A DNA stretch of 64,000 bases from QAMH01 sp900556425 (GTDB lineage: Bacteria > Actinomycetota > Coriobacteriia > Coriobacteriales > QAMH01), in the NCBI GenBank assembly GCA_902475535.1, contig CABRZR010000002.1, forward strand, positions 124,001 through 188,000, in the 5' to 3' direction. Both the position numbers and the translations under genes were made by a program. The stretch's first letter is position 1, and each line of letters starts with the position of its first letter. Shown here piece by piece: positions 8,077-16,758 of this stretch. The notes beneath the pieces were generated by a model that ran no database searches, had not been told where the DNA came from, and worked only from the letters and a program-made list of their open reading frames with translations.

Positions 8077-9272
8077 GAGTGGGACTCCTTCTTCATGGCG
8101 AGCATGTCATAAAACGCTTCGAGACGTGTGTCCAGGCCCGTGTCGCTTGTCTGGGCATCGTAGGTGAGATAGAGGGTGGGGATGCGGTAATCCGAGCTGA
8201 TGCGTTGGAGCACGGGTTCGCAGTCGATCTCGGGCGTGCACCCGGCCGACTTCGCGTGAACGATGCCGTCGAAACCGCGCTCGGCATAGCGTCGTGCGGC
8301 AACGATGGTCATGGTCGAGGTGGGTCCCATGTCATAGAGCAGGTACTCGCCCGCGCTCACGCGCAGGTTGGGCTCGTTGTAGTGGATGAAGCGATGGGTG
8401 AGATTGAGGTAGCGGTGAATCTCCGTGCGCATGTTCAACAGCTTTTCGTCGAGTCCGAGGTTGGAGCGTTCATCGAACGCGGTGAAAAGCTCGCCGACGA
8501 TGCCGATGCGAATGGGATTGGCTGGCTTGTCGATGGGAAGCCTGCGCATCGCATCCATGCAGCGCTTGTACGCCTCGTTGATGTCATCATCGCACGCGGC
8601 GGCATTAAGGTCATCCATATAGGCATCCCAAACGCGCTTGAACGAGCCGCGCTCGCACTCGAATCCGGCATTGGCGAGGTAGTAATCGCGTGCGTCGTCG
8701 AGTTTCTTTGCCATGTTCGCCACCGCTGCGAGTTGCACGACGGCATGGGGGATGTTGATGTCCGGGTTGACCTTCTTGAGGCAGTCCTTGGCCCAGCCGA
8801 GGGGTCCCTGGTCGTTGTGCTCGGAGAAGTTGAGCATGACGAAGTCATAACCGGCGTCGCGCAAGATGGACTCCTGGAGCTCGCCGTAATAGCCCAGACG
8901 ACAGGGTCCGCCAAACTGGACGAGCACGTTGGCACCCTGGTCAAGGGCCTCGATGAAGTCACCGAGAATGTGCTTGAACGGTGTGCAGACGTAGTCGGTC
9001 GAGAGGCGTTCGCCAAGCTCGATGGTCTGCCGCGTTGCGGTGGGAAGTGGCAGGAACTCGGCATCGAGAACGCGCTCGGTGAAGAATCTGAATGCAGGTT
9101 CGTAATAGCCATACCTGAAAAACGCGACCTTCGTCATCTTGTGGCGCTGCTTTCTGAGCGCCTTGCGCTGACGTTTCTCGCGCGATTTGTCGGTGATGAG
9201 CTGGGAGGGGCGCTTGGAATCACCTTCGACGGTGATTTTGGAACGCACGCCTTCGTGTTCAGCGCTCGGCAC
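8073..9272 (-). CDS. Acyl-CoA dehydratase activase-associated protein (DUF2229/COG3580-like)
   Basis: Soluble protein of 399 residues. A basic N-terminal 45 residues precede the core that begins MTKVAFFRYGYYEP. The core has the CTPFKHILGDF and FGGPCRLGYYGELQ segments with cysteines expected to bind an FeS cluster, and SAGCTPEIDCEP near the C-terminus. It belongs to the group of HgdB-related proteins usually fused to or adjacent to BadF-type activases. I chose GTG at 9272 because GGAGG lies eight bases upstream; ATG 9137 would drop the basic extension but lacks a Shine-Dalgarno. It overlaps the upstream gene by 14 bp and the downstream activase by 4 bp. Confidence 0.78.
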   Translation of the reverse strand: MPSAEHEGVRSKITVEGDSKRPSQLITDKSREKRQRKALRKQRHKMTKVAFFRYGYYEPAFRFFTERVLDAEFLPLPTATRQTIELGERLSTDYVCTPFKHILGDFIEALDQGANVLVQFGGPCRLGYYGELQESILRDAGYDFVMLNFSEHNDQGPLGWAKDCLKKVNPDINIPHAVVQLAAVANMAKKLDDARDYYLANAGFECERGSFKRVWDAYMDDLNAAACDDDINEAYKRCMDAMRRLPIDKPANPIRIGIVGELFTAFDERSNLGLDEKLLNMRTEIHRYLNLTHRFIHYNEPNLRVSAGEYLLYDMGPTSTMTIVAARRYAERGFDGIVHAKSAGCTPEIDCEPVLQRISSDYRIPTLYLTYDAQTSDTGLDTRLEAFYDMLAMKKESHS

Positions 9273-10278
9273 GAATGTAACCTCCTCTGCGTTGGAACTG
9301 CAGGATGTCGATGAAACTCTCGAGTCGCGTCTGGATACCGGCCGTGCCCGTCTGCGCGTCGATCATGAGGTTGAGGATGGGAACGCCTTGTATGCATCGC
9401 ATGATCGCGTCATCGGTCATGGAATCGGGGCCGCAGGGAAACGCGCTGATCAAGATGATGCCGTCAACTTGGTCCTTGAGCATGAGGATGGAGCCGATGA
9501 GCTCGCGGCTGATGATCCACGGCATGGTTGACGAGAAGTCGAGGCTTGCCTTGTACGATTTGGCGTGATCGGTCTCGCAGGCAAAGAGCGGCATGCATTC
9601 GAGCTGCGTGAGCGAGCGAATGATGTCGCCGGCCATGTACTGATCGAACGCGATATAGGGATGCGCGACGACGAGGATGGAGAGCGGTGCCTGCTCGGCT
9701 CTGGCGGGATCTTTGGCAACAATGCCTCGATACTCGTCCATGAGCTTCAGGACATCTTCCTGACGCCGCGCTCGTTGCTCGTCGGCTTCTTTCTGCGCGT
9801 GGAGGGCCTCCTTGAAAGCGTGCTTGGACTCCTTGCGCGATGCGCCCAGACGCTGCCCCAGCTCGACGAAGGCGGCTTGCGTCGCCTTGATGTCGCTGAC
9901 GTTTTCCACGAGCAGCGATATGACGCGCAGCTCGGTGCGGAAGGTGTTGCGGACGAGGTCCGTCATGGACTGGAACTTGGTGCAGAAGCCACGGTGCATG
10001 TCACAGCTGGCGTAGCAGGGGACGAAGACCGCGTCGCATCGCCCGATGAGATTGACCACATGGCCCATGAAGATTTTGGATGCGAGGCAGGTCTCATCCA
10101 CCGAGCGCGCGATACCGGCATCGACGATGGCCTTGTCGGTCTCGTCGCTGATGACGACCGTCTTGCCGAGCGCCTCGAAGAAGGTCCGCCACAGTACGCC
10201 GTAGCGATACTGCAGGAGGGCGCGCGGAATGCCGATGACATGTATGTCGGCCAAGTCGGCATAGGCTGAGGTTCTCAT
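9259..10278 (-). CDS. Acyl-CoA dehydratase activase-associated protein (second DUF2229/COG3581-like subunit)
   Basis: Protein of 339 residues opening with IHVIGIPRALLQYRYG, typical of the CoA-protein-activase/DUF2229 group. It has conserved cysteines in DETCLASKIFMGH, FVPCYASCDMHRGFCTKF and ISAFPCGPDSM, consistent with FeS ligation like HgdB-type subunits. A charged helical segment (about residues 145-185) looks like a coiled coil. ATG 10278 is preferred over a GTG six codons upstream. It is the first gene of the three-gene overlapping operon. In other bacteria the equivalents of these three genes are often one long polypeptide, so this is a split arrangement. Reaction unknown. Confidence 0.75.
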   Translation of the reverse strand: MRTSAYADLADIHVIGIPRALLQYRYGVLWRTFFEALGKTVVISDETDKAIVDAGIARSVDETCLASKIFMGHVVNLIGRCDAVFVPCYASCDMHRGFCTKFQSMTDLVRNTFRTELRVISLLVENVSDIKATQAAFVELGQRLGASRKESKHAFKEALHAQKEADEQRARRQEDVLKLMDEYRGIVAKDPARAEQAPLSILVVAHPYIAFDQYMAGDIIRSLTQLECMPLFACETDHAKSYKASLDFSSTMPWIISRELIGSILMLKDQVDGIILISAFPCGPDSMTDDAIMRCIQGVPILNLMIDAQTGTAGIQTRLESFIDILQFQRRGGYIRAER

Positions 10279-10308
10279 GATGACTCTTTGTCCCACTTTC
10301 GCTTCGTT

Positions 10309-10336
10309 TTGTCGCTTGCTCTTTTAAGAATATAAT
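10309..10336 (+). promoter_or_regulatory. Likely sigma-70-type promoter for the AGCS symporter
   Basis: TTGTCG (10309-10314), a 16-bp spacer and a perfect TATAAT (10331-10336) lie 38 bp upstream of the symporter start. The region is AT-rich compared with its surroundings and is divergent from the activase operon. Confidence 0.6.
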
Positions 10337-10373
10337 AGGGCATTACTGTGAACAGGGGAGACGGAGAGACCAC

Positions 10374-12011
10374 ATGGAAGATCTCAACAGCCTGCTCGTG
10401 GCTTTTACGGGCACGATCGATGACTTCATGTACACCTACATCCTGGTAATTCTTCTCGTTGCGACGGGCATATGGTTTACCATCCGCACACGCTGCGTGC
10501 AGATTCGCTACATCAAGGACATGTTCACGAACCTCGTGGGCAAAAGCGTCACGGCCGATACGCAGTTCTCCGACGACGTCGAGAACAGTGTCGATACGGG
10601 CAAGCTGCCCAAGGCTCCAGGCGCTGCAAACGAGCATGGCAGCACGGCCTATGCGGATACCACGAAGCCCAAGAAGCAGCGTCGCATTTCGTCGTTCCAG
10701 GCGCTCATGGTCTCGACGGCCTCGCGCGTGGGCACGGGCAACATCGTCGGCATCGCGACGGCGATTGCGATTGGCGGCCCGGGCGCCGTGTTCTGGATGT
10801 GGCTCATGGCCATCATTGGCGCGGCATCGGCGTTCGTCGAGTCCACGCTCGCCCAGATCTGGAAGGTACGCAATCCTGACGGCACGTTTCGTGGTGGCCC
10901 CGCATACTACATTCAGCTTGCTCTCGGTAAGCGCTGGCTCGGTATCGTCTTTGCCATTGCCCTCATCCTCTGCTTTGGCCTCGGATTCAATGGCTTGCAG
11001 ACCTACAACATGGCTTCGGCCATCGACTACTACGTCATCGAAGGTCACGAGACTGTCGTTAACGCGATTATCGGCCTCTTCGTTGTCGTGGCTGTTGCCC
11101 TTGTCATCTTCGGTGGCGTGCACCGCATCTCGGTCATCACTTCCTGGATCGTCCCCATCATGGCTGGTGCCTACATCCTCATCTCCATCTGGACCTGCGT
11201 TTCCAATTTGGGCGATGTTCCTGCGGCACTCGGACTCGTCTTCGGGCAGGCTTTCGATTTCTCGTCGCTTGCCGGCGGCTTTACGGGCTCGATGATCATG
11301 TGGGGCATCAAACGCGGCTTGTTCTCGAACGAGGCGGGCATGGGATCGGCTCCGAACGCTGCGGCAACGGCCGACGTGTCGCACCCCGTCAAGCAGGGCC
11401 TCGTCCAGAGCCTTTCCGTCTATATCGACACGCTTGTTATCTGCACTTGCTCGGCGCTCATGATGCTCATCTTCTGCGTGCAGCAGCCCGATACCGTCGC
11501 AGCGCTTGTCGCATCCGACAGCTTCAACGGCATCGATTTCGTGCAGATGGCAATGGCGAATTCGATTGGCCCGCTGGGCATTCACTTCATGACGGCATGT
11601 ATCATTCTGTTTGCGTTCTCCTCGCTCGTGGGTAACTACTTCTACGCCGAGGGCAATATCCTCTTCATCAAGGACAGCAAGACCGTGCTCGTCGTGTTTC
11701 GCCTCTTCTGCCTGGCGGCGATCTTCTTTGGTGCCGTGAACAACTTCAGCCTGGCGTGGAACCTCGCCGACATCTTCATGGGATTCATGGCCATCATTAA
11801 CCTTGTGGCGATTCTGCTATTGGGCAAGTGGGCCATCAAGGCGCTCGACGATTACACGGCACAGCGCAAGCAAGGCGTGAACCCCGTGTTTTGCGCGCAG
11901 AACATTCCTGGTATGCCCAAGACCATCTGGTGGACGCACGACACAAATTGCGCTTGCGAAGTTTCTCAGGACGTGGGCGCAGTCGAAGCGAAGGAACATC
12001 CGGCGCAATAG
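10374..12011 (+). CDS. Alanine/glycine:cation symporter (AGCS family)
   Basis: Sodium- or proton-coupled amino acid carrier of 545 residues with about 11 membrane segments. Family signatures are visible: SSFQALMVSTASRVGTGNIV (about residues 106-125), GGPGAVFWMWLMAIIGAA, ESTLAQIWKVRN, FRGGPAYYIQ, and GLFSNEAGMGSAPNAAATAD (about residues 319-338). The N-terminal loop between helices 1 and 2 carries an unusual polar insert (residues 56-100). A promoter with TATAAT lies upstream and an intrinsic terminator downstream, so it is monocistronic. The substrate is probably alanine or glycine, by family. Confidence 0.92.
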   Translation: MEDLNSLLVAFTGTIDDFMYTYILVILLVATGIWFTIRTRCVQIRYIKDMFTNLVGKSVTADTQFSDDVENSVDTGKLPKAPGAANEHGSTAYADTTKPKKQRRISSFQALMVSTASRVGTGNIVGIATAIAIGGPGAVFWMWLMAIIGAASAFVESTLAQIWKVRNPDGTFRGGPAYYIQLALGKRWLGIVFAIALILCFGLGFNGLQTYNMASAIDYYVIEGHETVVNAIIGLFVVVAVALVIFGGVHRISVITSWIVPIMAGAYILISIWTCVSNLGDVPAALGLVFGQAFDFSSLAGGFTGSMIMWGIKRGLFSNEAGMGSAPNAAATADVSHPVKQGLVQSLSVYIDTLVICTCSALMMLIFCVQQPDTVAALVASDSFNGIDFVQMAMANSIGPLGIHFMTACIILFAFSSLVGNYFYAEGNILFIKDSKTVLVVFRLFCLAAIFFGAVNNFSLAWNLADIFMGFMAIINLVAILLLGKWAIKALDDYTAQRKQGVNPVFCAQNIPGMPKTIWWTHDTNCACEVSQDVGAVEAKEHPAQ

Positions 12012-12033
12012 GCGCGGTGACATGATCTCCATG

Positions 12034-12061
12034 AAGGGACCCTTCGGGGTCCTTTCTTTTT
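12034..12061 (+). terminator. Intrinsic terminator after the AGCS symporter
   Basis: GGACCCTTCGGGGTCC forms a stable stem closed by a TTCG-type loop and is followed by TTTCTTTTT, beginning 23 bp after the stop codon. Confidence 0.85.
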
Positions 12062-12077
12062 GAGCTAAGCGTCAAAA

Positions 12078-12106
12078 TGGGACAAAGGGACAGGTCATTT
12101 GTCCCA
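12078..12106. repeat. REP-like hairpin, GGGACA family (copy 3)
   Basis: TGGGACAAA and TTTGTCCCA flank an 11-bp loop containing GGGACAGG. The loop contains the same GACAGGT core as the copy at 4302. Confidence 0.8.
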
Positions 12107-12190
12107 CTCTTGGCGAGGCCGGCGATGACTATTGACCTCGTCTTGTTTGCTAACGCTATCTTTTTCGCGAATAAAAATCTGGCAAATGGC

Positions 12191-12219
12191 TTGTAATTCA
12201 CAACAAGAGGGAGTATTTT
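12191..12219 (+). promoter_or_regulatory. Possible promoter for the DUF5692 gene
   Basis: TTGTAA (12191-12196), a 17-bp spacer and TATTTT (12214-12219) form the best sigma-70-like match in the AT-rich region upstream of the gene. It is weak evidence on its own. Confidence 0.35.
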
Positions 12220-12364
12220 GTACGATGTCAAGATAAATCCGTGAACGGTTCTAATTTTTTGGTAAATGGACTTCAAAGCGCATGTGTCAATGAAAGCGGC
12301 ACACCTGGCCGGGATGATTGCAGAGAAGTCGTAAAAGGGAGACCAAGGTAAAGGAGGGATTGAA

Positions 12365-13486
12365 ATGTTGTTTGACGTTTACGGTCCTAATGCCGCCTTT
12401 CAATGGTCAGGACTTTTCATGGTGCTCATTGCACTCATCCTGCTCAACGAGGTGGCTCGCCGCTGGAAGGCCGGAGGAATTTTCTTCTTCTTCGGCGTAT
12501 GCGGCGCGATGACCATCTATTGCATTGCTGTCGAGGTCGGTGCCGCCATGGGCGCCGAATGGGCGCTCAACAACCCCACGTACACATCCATGGGTGGATG
12601 GTTCCACTACGCGAAAGTGTACGCGGCGACGGCTGGCTGCATCGGCTTCATGATGCTCAAATACAGCTGGACGAAGGTGGGACGTTCCCACTGGTTCAAG
12701 GTGTTCCCGTTCGTGATCGTGGCCATCAACATCTTGATTGCTGTGGCTAGCGACTTCGAGAGCGCCATCGTCGCCTGGGATTCGAGCTTCGTCACCGACG
12801 AGGGCGTCCTGCTTAACGGCGGCATCTTCAACGTGCTCAACGGATGTGCGGGTCTGCTCAACATCCTGTGCATGACCGGCTGGTTCGGCATCTACATTTC
12901 CAAGAAGCGCCAGGACATGCTGTGGCCCGACATGACGTGGGTCTTCATCATCTCCTACGACCTCTGGAACTTCTGCTACACCTACAACTGCCTACCCACC
13001 CATTCTTGGTACTGCGGTATCGCGCTGCTCGTCGCGCCGACCATCGCGGGCCTCATCTGGAACAAGGGCGGGTGGATCCAGAACCGCGCGTTCACGCTGG
13101 CCATCTGGTGCATGTTCGCGCAGATGGTGCCGATGTTCGCCAACGACTCCATCTTTGCGGTGCAGTCCGTGAACGATCCGGCGGTCAACACCGTGGTCGC
13201 TTCCATCGCGCTCATCGCCAATATCGCGGCTTTCAGTTACGTCATCTACCGCTCCAAGAAGCTTGGCGTCAACCCGTACAAGCATGAGATCTGGGTTGGT
13301 ACCAAGGAGTACAAGGAGGCCATGGCCCGCCGTGCTCCTGTCGCATACCTGCTCGAGACCGAGCCCAAGAGCGCTACGCCGGCAGAGATCGACGAGATGG
13401 TCGAGTATGCGGAGAGGCCCATACTTCCTGACCCCACCAAGGTTGACATGGAAATCGAGGTTGTCACATATGTGAAGCGCGAGTAG
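12365..13486 (+). CDS. DUF5692-type multi-pass membrane protein
   Basis: Membrane protein of 373 residues with eight or nine hydrophobic helices and many aromatic residues (YDLWNFCYTYNCLPTHSWY). It ends in a soluble tail of about 70 residues (from YRSKKLGVNPYKHEIW) rich in Glu and Lys. I recognise it as the DUF5692 family, which I recall from Eggerthella relatives; no function is established. The Shine-Dalgarno is strong (AAAGGAGGGATTGAA before ATG). It is monocistronic between an upstream AT-rich leader and a strong terminator, suggesting independent regulation. Transport or sensing is possible but not shown. Confidence 0.75.
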   Translation: MLFDVYGPNAAFQWSGLFMVLIALILLNEVARRWKAGGIFFFFGVCGAMTIYCIAVEVGAAMGAEWALNNPTYTSMGGWFHYAKVYAATAGCIGFMMLKYSWTKVGRSHWFKVFPFVIVAINILIAVASDFESAIVAWDSSFVTDEGVLLNGGIFNVLNGCAGLLNILCMTGWFGIYISKKRQDMLWPDMTWVFIISYDLWNFCYTYNCLPTHSWYCGIALLVAPTIAGLIWNKGGWIQNRAFTLAIWCMFAQMVPMFANDSIFAVQSVNDPAVNTVVASIALIANIAAFSYVIYRSKKLGVNPYKHEIWVGTKEYKEAMARRAPVAYLLETEPKSATPAEIDEMVEYAERPILPDPTKVDMEIEVVTYVKRE

Positions 13487-13530
13487 CAAGTAGGAAGTTA
13501 ACAGTTCGGGGGTCTCATCCCCCTCATTCT

Positions 13531-13568
13531 GGGGAGCCGGCATTAGAATTGATGCCGGCTCCCTTTTC
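13531..13568 (+). terminator. Intrinsic terminator after the DUF5692 gene
   Basis: GGGAGCCGGCAT and ATGCCGGCTCCC form a 12-bp perfect stem around TAGAATTG, followed by TTTTCTT. It begins about 45 bp after the stop codon. Confidence 0.88.
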
Positions 13569-13586
13569 TTCTGCCCCTACCTGTTG

Positions 13587-13623
13587 AAAATGAGACAGTT
13601 GCTCAGAGACGTTGTCTCATTTT
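13587..13623. repeat. REP-like hairpin, GAGACA family (copy 3)
   Basis: AAAATGAGACA and TGTCTCATTTT flank a loop with GTTGCTCAGAGACGT. It lies between the convergent ends of the DUF5692 gene and the BceB-like permease. Confidence 0.85.
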
Positions 13624-13625
13624 GG

Positions 13626-15683
13626 CTACGAGATGGCCTGCTTGACGCTTGTCCTGCTGGTCAGATAGGTGATGAGCATGTAGCCACCGTATATGGCGAT
13701 GACGAGGCATGCCGCCATGACGATGGAGGGGAACAGATCGCGTCCGAGTGCCGTGAAAAGCGATCCAGAGAGGACGGCGATGGCGCATGCCGAGTGGCAG
13801 ACGGCCAGGGCCAGCGGCGCGACGAAGTAGATCACGACCTGCTCGAAGAGCGAGCGGGTGAGCATGGACGTGTCGCATCCGAGTTTCGAGAGCAGGCGAT
13901 AGCGTCCAAGCGAATCGATGGTGAGCGAGAGCAGCTGGATCGCGAGCACGGCGGCGGTCGCGACGAGCAGCACGAGGCCGATGTAGATCGCGAGATAGGT
14001 GACCATGACCTTCAGCCCACTTGCCTGTCCCATCATCTGCACGCGCGTGATGACGGTCGATACGCCTGGCGCATCGACGGTCTCGATGGCATCGACGAAC
14101 GCACCTTCCGCGTTTGAACGAGGCGCGTACATGATGTTCACGTACACCGAATCAGGGGTCTCCATCTGGGCCAACGCGGTGATGACGTCATCGGGGACCA
14201 CCATCGTGAGGGCGTTGCTGAGCATGTCGAAGTCGTTGAGCTGGACCTTCTCGACGCGACTAGCCGGCAGGAGGTCGCCGTCTGGCGTGGGAAGCGGCAT
14301 ATGCTGCGCCACGACTGCATCGGCGATTTTCTCGGATGCCGACATGCTGTTGGTGACGAGGTATTCGCCAGGTGACAGCGTGACGGGCTGCTTGTTGTTC
14401 ATGGCGAGCACGTCGTTGAATTGTGCGAGGCCAACGACCTGCACGCTTTGGTTTAACGTCGAAGTGTTGCTCATGGCATCCGCAAGGTGCGTGTTGACAG
14501 TGTCCATGAGCTTGCCATAGGTCATGTCGGGAAGCCCGTAGAAGTCGAGCTGCGCGCTGGCGGCGACAAGCGTGTCCCAATTGGCGACGTGCTGCTGCAG
14601 ATATGCGCCCGTCTGGCTGATGTCGGCACTGACGGGCTTCGTGGTGCCCTTGCCGTTTTCGTACACGACTTCCTTGTCGTACACGATGATGCTCGCGTCG
14701 TAGGGGTTCGCTTCGTCGATATCACCGGTGAAGGCATCGACGAGGGCAAGTCCCGTGGCAAAGGTGGTGATGGCGAAGAAGAGCAGCACGCACACCACCC
14801 AGATGGAGACGAACGAGGTGTTGAACTTCGATGCGACCTGGCGCGTGGTAAAGGGACGCAAGCGTTTGAAGTAGACGCCACGCAGACGCGTTAGCACGGC
14901 GATGGCAAAGCCGGAGAGCGAGAAGAAGAACAACAGCGAGCCCACCAACATAAGGACGGTTGCGCGCTGGAATTCGGCATCGAACATGAGCGTCATGCCG
15001 TTAATGTCGAGCTGCCAGTAGGCAAGGCCGATGAGAACCAGCGAGATGACGAAGAGCACGAGACACACCCAGGGGTTGCGGATGACGATTTTCTGACGCT
15101 TCGCCTTTGCGCCGATGAGGTCGATGAGCTTGCAGCGCCGCACGGTGATGACGTTGAAGATGGCGACTACGATGAAGATGGCGATGAAGCAGATCAGCGT
15201 CGCGATGCAGGCTCCCGGCGAGAAGCTGAACTGGTATTGCGGCATGGCGATGCCAAAGAGCGCCGCCGTGGCAAACGAGAGCAGCTGCGAGATGAGAACG
15301 CCAAGGCCCAGGCCGAGAATGAGCGACCCCAAGCCGATGAAGACCGTCTCGTATAGCAGGATGCGCGATACCTGCCCCGGCTTCATGCCGAGTACGAGGT
15401 AGATGCCGAATTCCCGCTTGCGCCGCGTGATGAGGAGCTGGTTTGCATAGATAACCAGGAAACCCAGGACCAAGGCGACGACGATGGAGAAGATATTCAT
15501 CATGTAGCCGGTGAATTCGATGATGTTCGCGTGATTGGATGCCGCGATATCATGCATGACCTGCTGGTCACCGATGGAATTGAACGCGTAGAACACCGTG
15601 ACGGCAATGAGCAGGGTGACGAAGTAGATGGCGTAGTCACGAAGCGACCGTCGTATGTTACGGGTGGCGAGCTTAAGCAGCAT
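13626..15683 (-). CDS. ABC transporter permease, BceB-like (FtsX domain)
   Basis: Permease of 685 residues with the Bce-type layout. One N-terminal helix is followed by a three-helix FtsX block (to about residue 170). Further helices precede a large extracytoplasmic domain (about residues 300-510), and a C-terminal helix block closes the protein. The cytoplasmic loop has the FtsX-type ITRRKREFGIYLVLGMKPGQ. Such permeases sense and detoxify cell-wall-targeting peptide antibiotics and signal to a paired kinase. Start ATG 15683 follows GGGAGG and overlaps the end of the ATPase gene by 11 bp. All partners (ATPase, kinase, regulator) are in the same cluster. The ligand is not predictable. Confidence 0.88.
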   Translation of the reverse strand: MLLKLATRNIRRSLRDYAIYFVTLLIAVTVFYAFNSIGDQQVMHDIAASNHANIIEFTGYMMNIFSIVVALVLGFLVIYANQLLITRRKREFGIYLVLGMKPGQVSRILLYETVFIGLGSLILGLGLGVLISQLLSFATAALFGIAMPQYQFSFSPGACIATLICFIAIFIVVAIFNVITVRRCKLIDLIGAKAKRQKIVIRNPWVCLVLFVISLVLIGLAYWQLDINGMTLMFDAEFQRATVLMLVGSLLFFFSLSGFAIAVLTRLRGVYFKRLRPFTTRQVASKFNTSFVSIWVVCVLLFFAITTFATGLALVDAFTGDIDEANPYDASIIVYDKEVVYENGKGTTKPVSADISQTGAYLQQHVANWDTLVAASAQLDFYGLPDMTYGKLMDTVNTHLADAMSNTSTLNQSVQVVGLAQFNDVLAMNNKQPVTLSPGEYLVTNSMSASEKIADAVVAQHMPLPTPDGDLLPASRVEKVQLNDFDMLSNALTMVVPDDVITALAQMETPDSVYVNIMYAPRSNAEGAFVDAIETVDAPGVSTVITRVQMMGQASGLKVMVTYLAIYIGLVLLVATAAVLAIQLLSLTIDSLGRYRLLSKLGCDTSMLTRSLFEQVVIYFVAPLALAVCHSACAIAVLSGSLFTALGRDLFPSIVMAACLVIAIYGGYMLITYLTSRTSVKQAIS

Positions 15684-16497
15684 GGTACGCCTCCCCGCCG
15701 AGGAAGGTCACGACCTCCATGATGCGGGCGAAGTACTCCTCTCGCGTGAGCGATCCCTGGCGGATCTCGTTGAAGAGCTTGCCGTCGGAGAGAAAGAGCG
15801 TGCGGTCGGAAAACGATGCAGCGTATGCATCATGCGTGACCATGAGGATGGTCGCGCCCAACGACTTGTTGAGCATCGTGAGCGTCTCGAGCAGGATGGT
15901 CGCGTTGCGCGAATCGAGAGCACCCGTCGGCTCGTCGGCCAGGATGAGCGAGGGGTCGGCGATGATGGCACGGGCTGCCGCGACACGCTGTTTCTGGCCA
16001 CCAGACATCTGGGCGGGATATTGCGAGAGCGACTCGGTCACGTTGAGCGTGCGCGCAATGTCGTTGATGCGCGTGGTGATGCTCGCGGGACGAGCGCCCT
16101 TGATGGTGAGCGCGAGCGCGATGTTCTCCATGCCCGTCAGCGTGTCGAGCAGGTTGGAGTCCTGGAAGATGAAGCCAAGCTCATCGCGGCGAAAGGCGCT
16201 GAGCTTGTTCTTCGACATGGTGGTGATGTCGCTGCCGTTGATGAGTATGCGGCCTGCGGAGGGCCGATCGATGGTGGAGATGCAATTGAGCATCGTTGTC
16301 TTGCCCGAGCCCGACGGACCCATGATGGCGACGAATTCGCCACGTGCGACATCGAAGCTCACGCCGGCGAGCGCGTACACGAGATTCTGACGACCGCCAT
16401 ACACCTTCTCGACATTACGCACGCAGAGGATGGGGGAGGAGCCCGTGCGGGATGCCTTCGTCGTCGACGCTGGCGGTGTTGCGATTACCTCAGACAT
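15673..16497 (-). CDS. ABC transporter ATPase, BceA-like
   Basis: ATP-binding subunit of 274 residues from the MacB/LolD/BceA group. It shows Walker A (MGPSGSGKTTML), a Q-loop (FIFQDSNLL), the signature MSGGQKQRVAAARA, Walker B (LILADEPTGALDS) and the switch histidine (MVTHDAY). I chose ATG 16497, with GGAAGGGG upstream; it overlaps the stop of the 45-residue peptide gene by 8 bp. A start 29 codons earlier would run through that peptide gene. It partners with the permease encoded immediately downstream. Confidence 0.92.
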   Translation of the reverse strand: MSEVIATPPASTTKASRTGSSPILCVRNVEKVYGGRQNLVYALAGVSFDVARGEFVAIMGPSGSGKTTMLNCISTIDRPSAGRILINGSDITTMSKNKLSAFRRDELGFIFQDSNLLDTLTGMENIALALTIKGARPASITTRINDIARTLNVTESLSQYPAQMSGGQKQRVAAARAIIADPSLILADEPTGALDSRNATILLETLTMLNKSLGATILMVTHDAYAASFSDRTLFLSDGKLFNEIRQGSLTREEYFARIMEVVTFLGGEAYHAA

Positions 16498-16627
16498 GAA
16501 TGCCCCTTCCTGTACGCGGAACTTTGACCGATGCATAGGCGAGCATACCGGCGACAATTGCCCCCGCCACGAGAGTGACGGCACCGACGCCCTTCGTTAC
16601 TGCTGATAATACCTTTGATGCCTTCAT
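16490..16627 (-). CDS. 45-residue single-pass membrane peptide at the head of the Bce ABC operon
   Basis: This reading frame is too short for most gene callers but well supported. ATG 16627 has GAAAGG upstream. The product begins MKASKVLSAVTKGVGAVTLV, contains one hydrophobic helix (about residues 12-32) and ends with a basic tail (KVPRTGRGIHV). Its TGA overlaps the start of the BceA-like gene by 8 bp, the hallmark of translational coupling. It is the first gene after a candidate response-regulator operator (16716-16731). It may be a modulator or accessory subunit of the transporter, as small membrane peptides often are. No family is recognised. Confidence 0.6.
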   Translation of the reverse strand: MKASKVLSAVTKGVGAVTLVAGAIVAGMLAYASVKVPRTGRGIHV

Positions 16628-16715
16628 GGGACTAACCTTTCGTATGTGGATTATCGGGCATCATCCATGGTGATGTTCGGAGCTTACGGTTGCCATCGAA
16701 GCGGCTTACCCGTCA

Positions 16716-16731
16716 CTTACGAATTCGTAAG
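16716..16731. promoter_or_regulatory. Candidate response-regulator operator upstream of the Bce ABC genes
   Basis: CTTACGAATTCGTAAG is a perfect 16-bp palindrome, carrying TTAC-N6-GTAA. The same half-sites with the same spacing recur at 18570-18589 upstream of the regulator gene. On the minus strand a GATAAT (16655-16650) lies about 60 bp downstream with no good -35, as expected for an activated promoter. Confidence 0.55.
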
Positions 16732-16758
16732 GGTGAGAAGTTAGCAGCACGGCTTTCG

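Larger units (their letters stand above)
12062..12364. other. Gene-free, AT-rich intergenic region upstream of the DUF5692 gene
   Basis: About 300 bp without a credible gene. It holds a GGGACA-family hairpin (12078-12106) and then AT-rich DNA with one reasonable promoter (TTGTAA at 12191, 17-bp spacer, TATTTT at 12214). Use of that promoter would leave a leader of about 140 nt before the DUF5692 start. I see no recognisable riboswitch. The short ORFs here lack ribosome binding sites. Confidence 0.5.

Noticed and set aside
10275..11585. 436-residue open frame on the minus strand inside the AGCS symporter gene
   Set aside because: Antisense shadow of a well-supported membrane protein in GC-rich DNA; the product is highly charged with no domain and has no Shine-Dalgarno.
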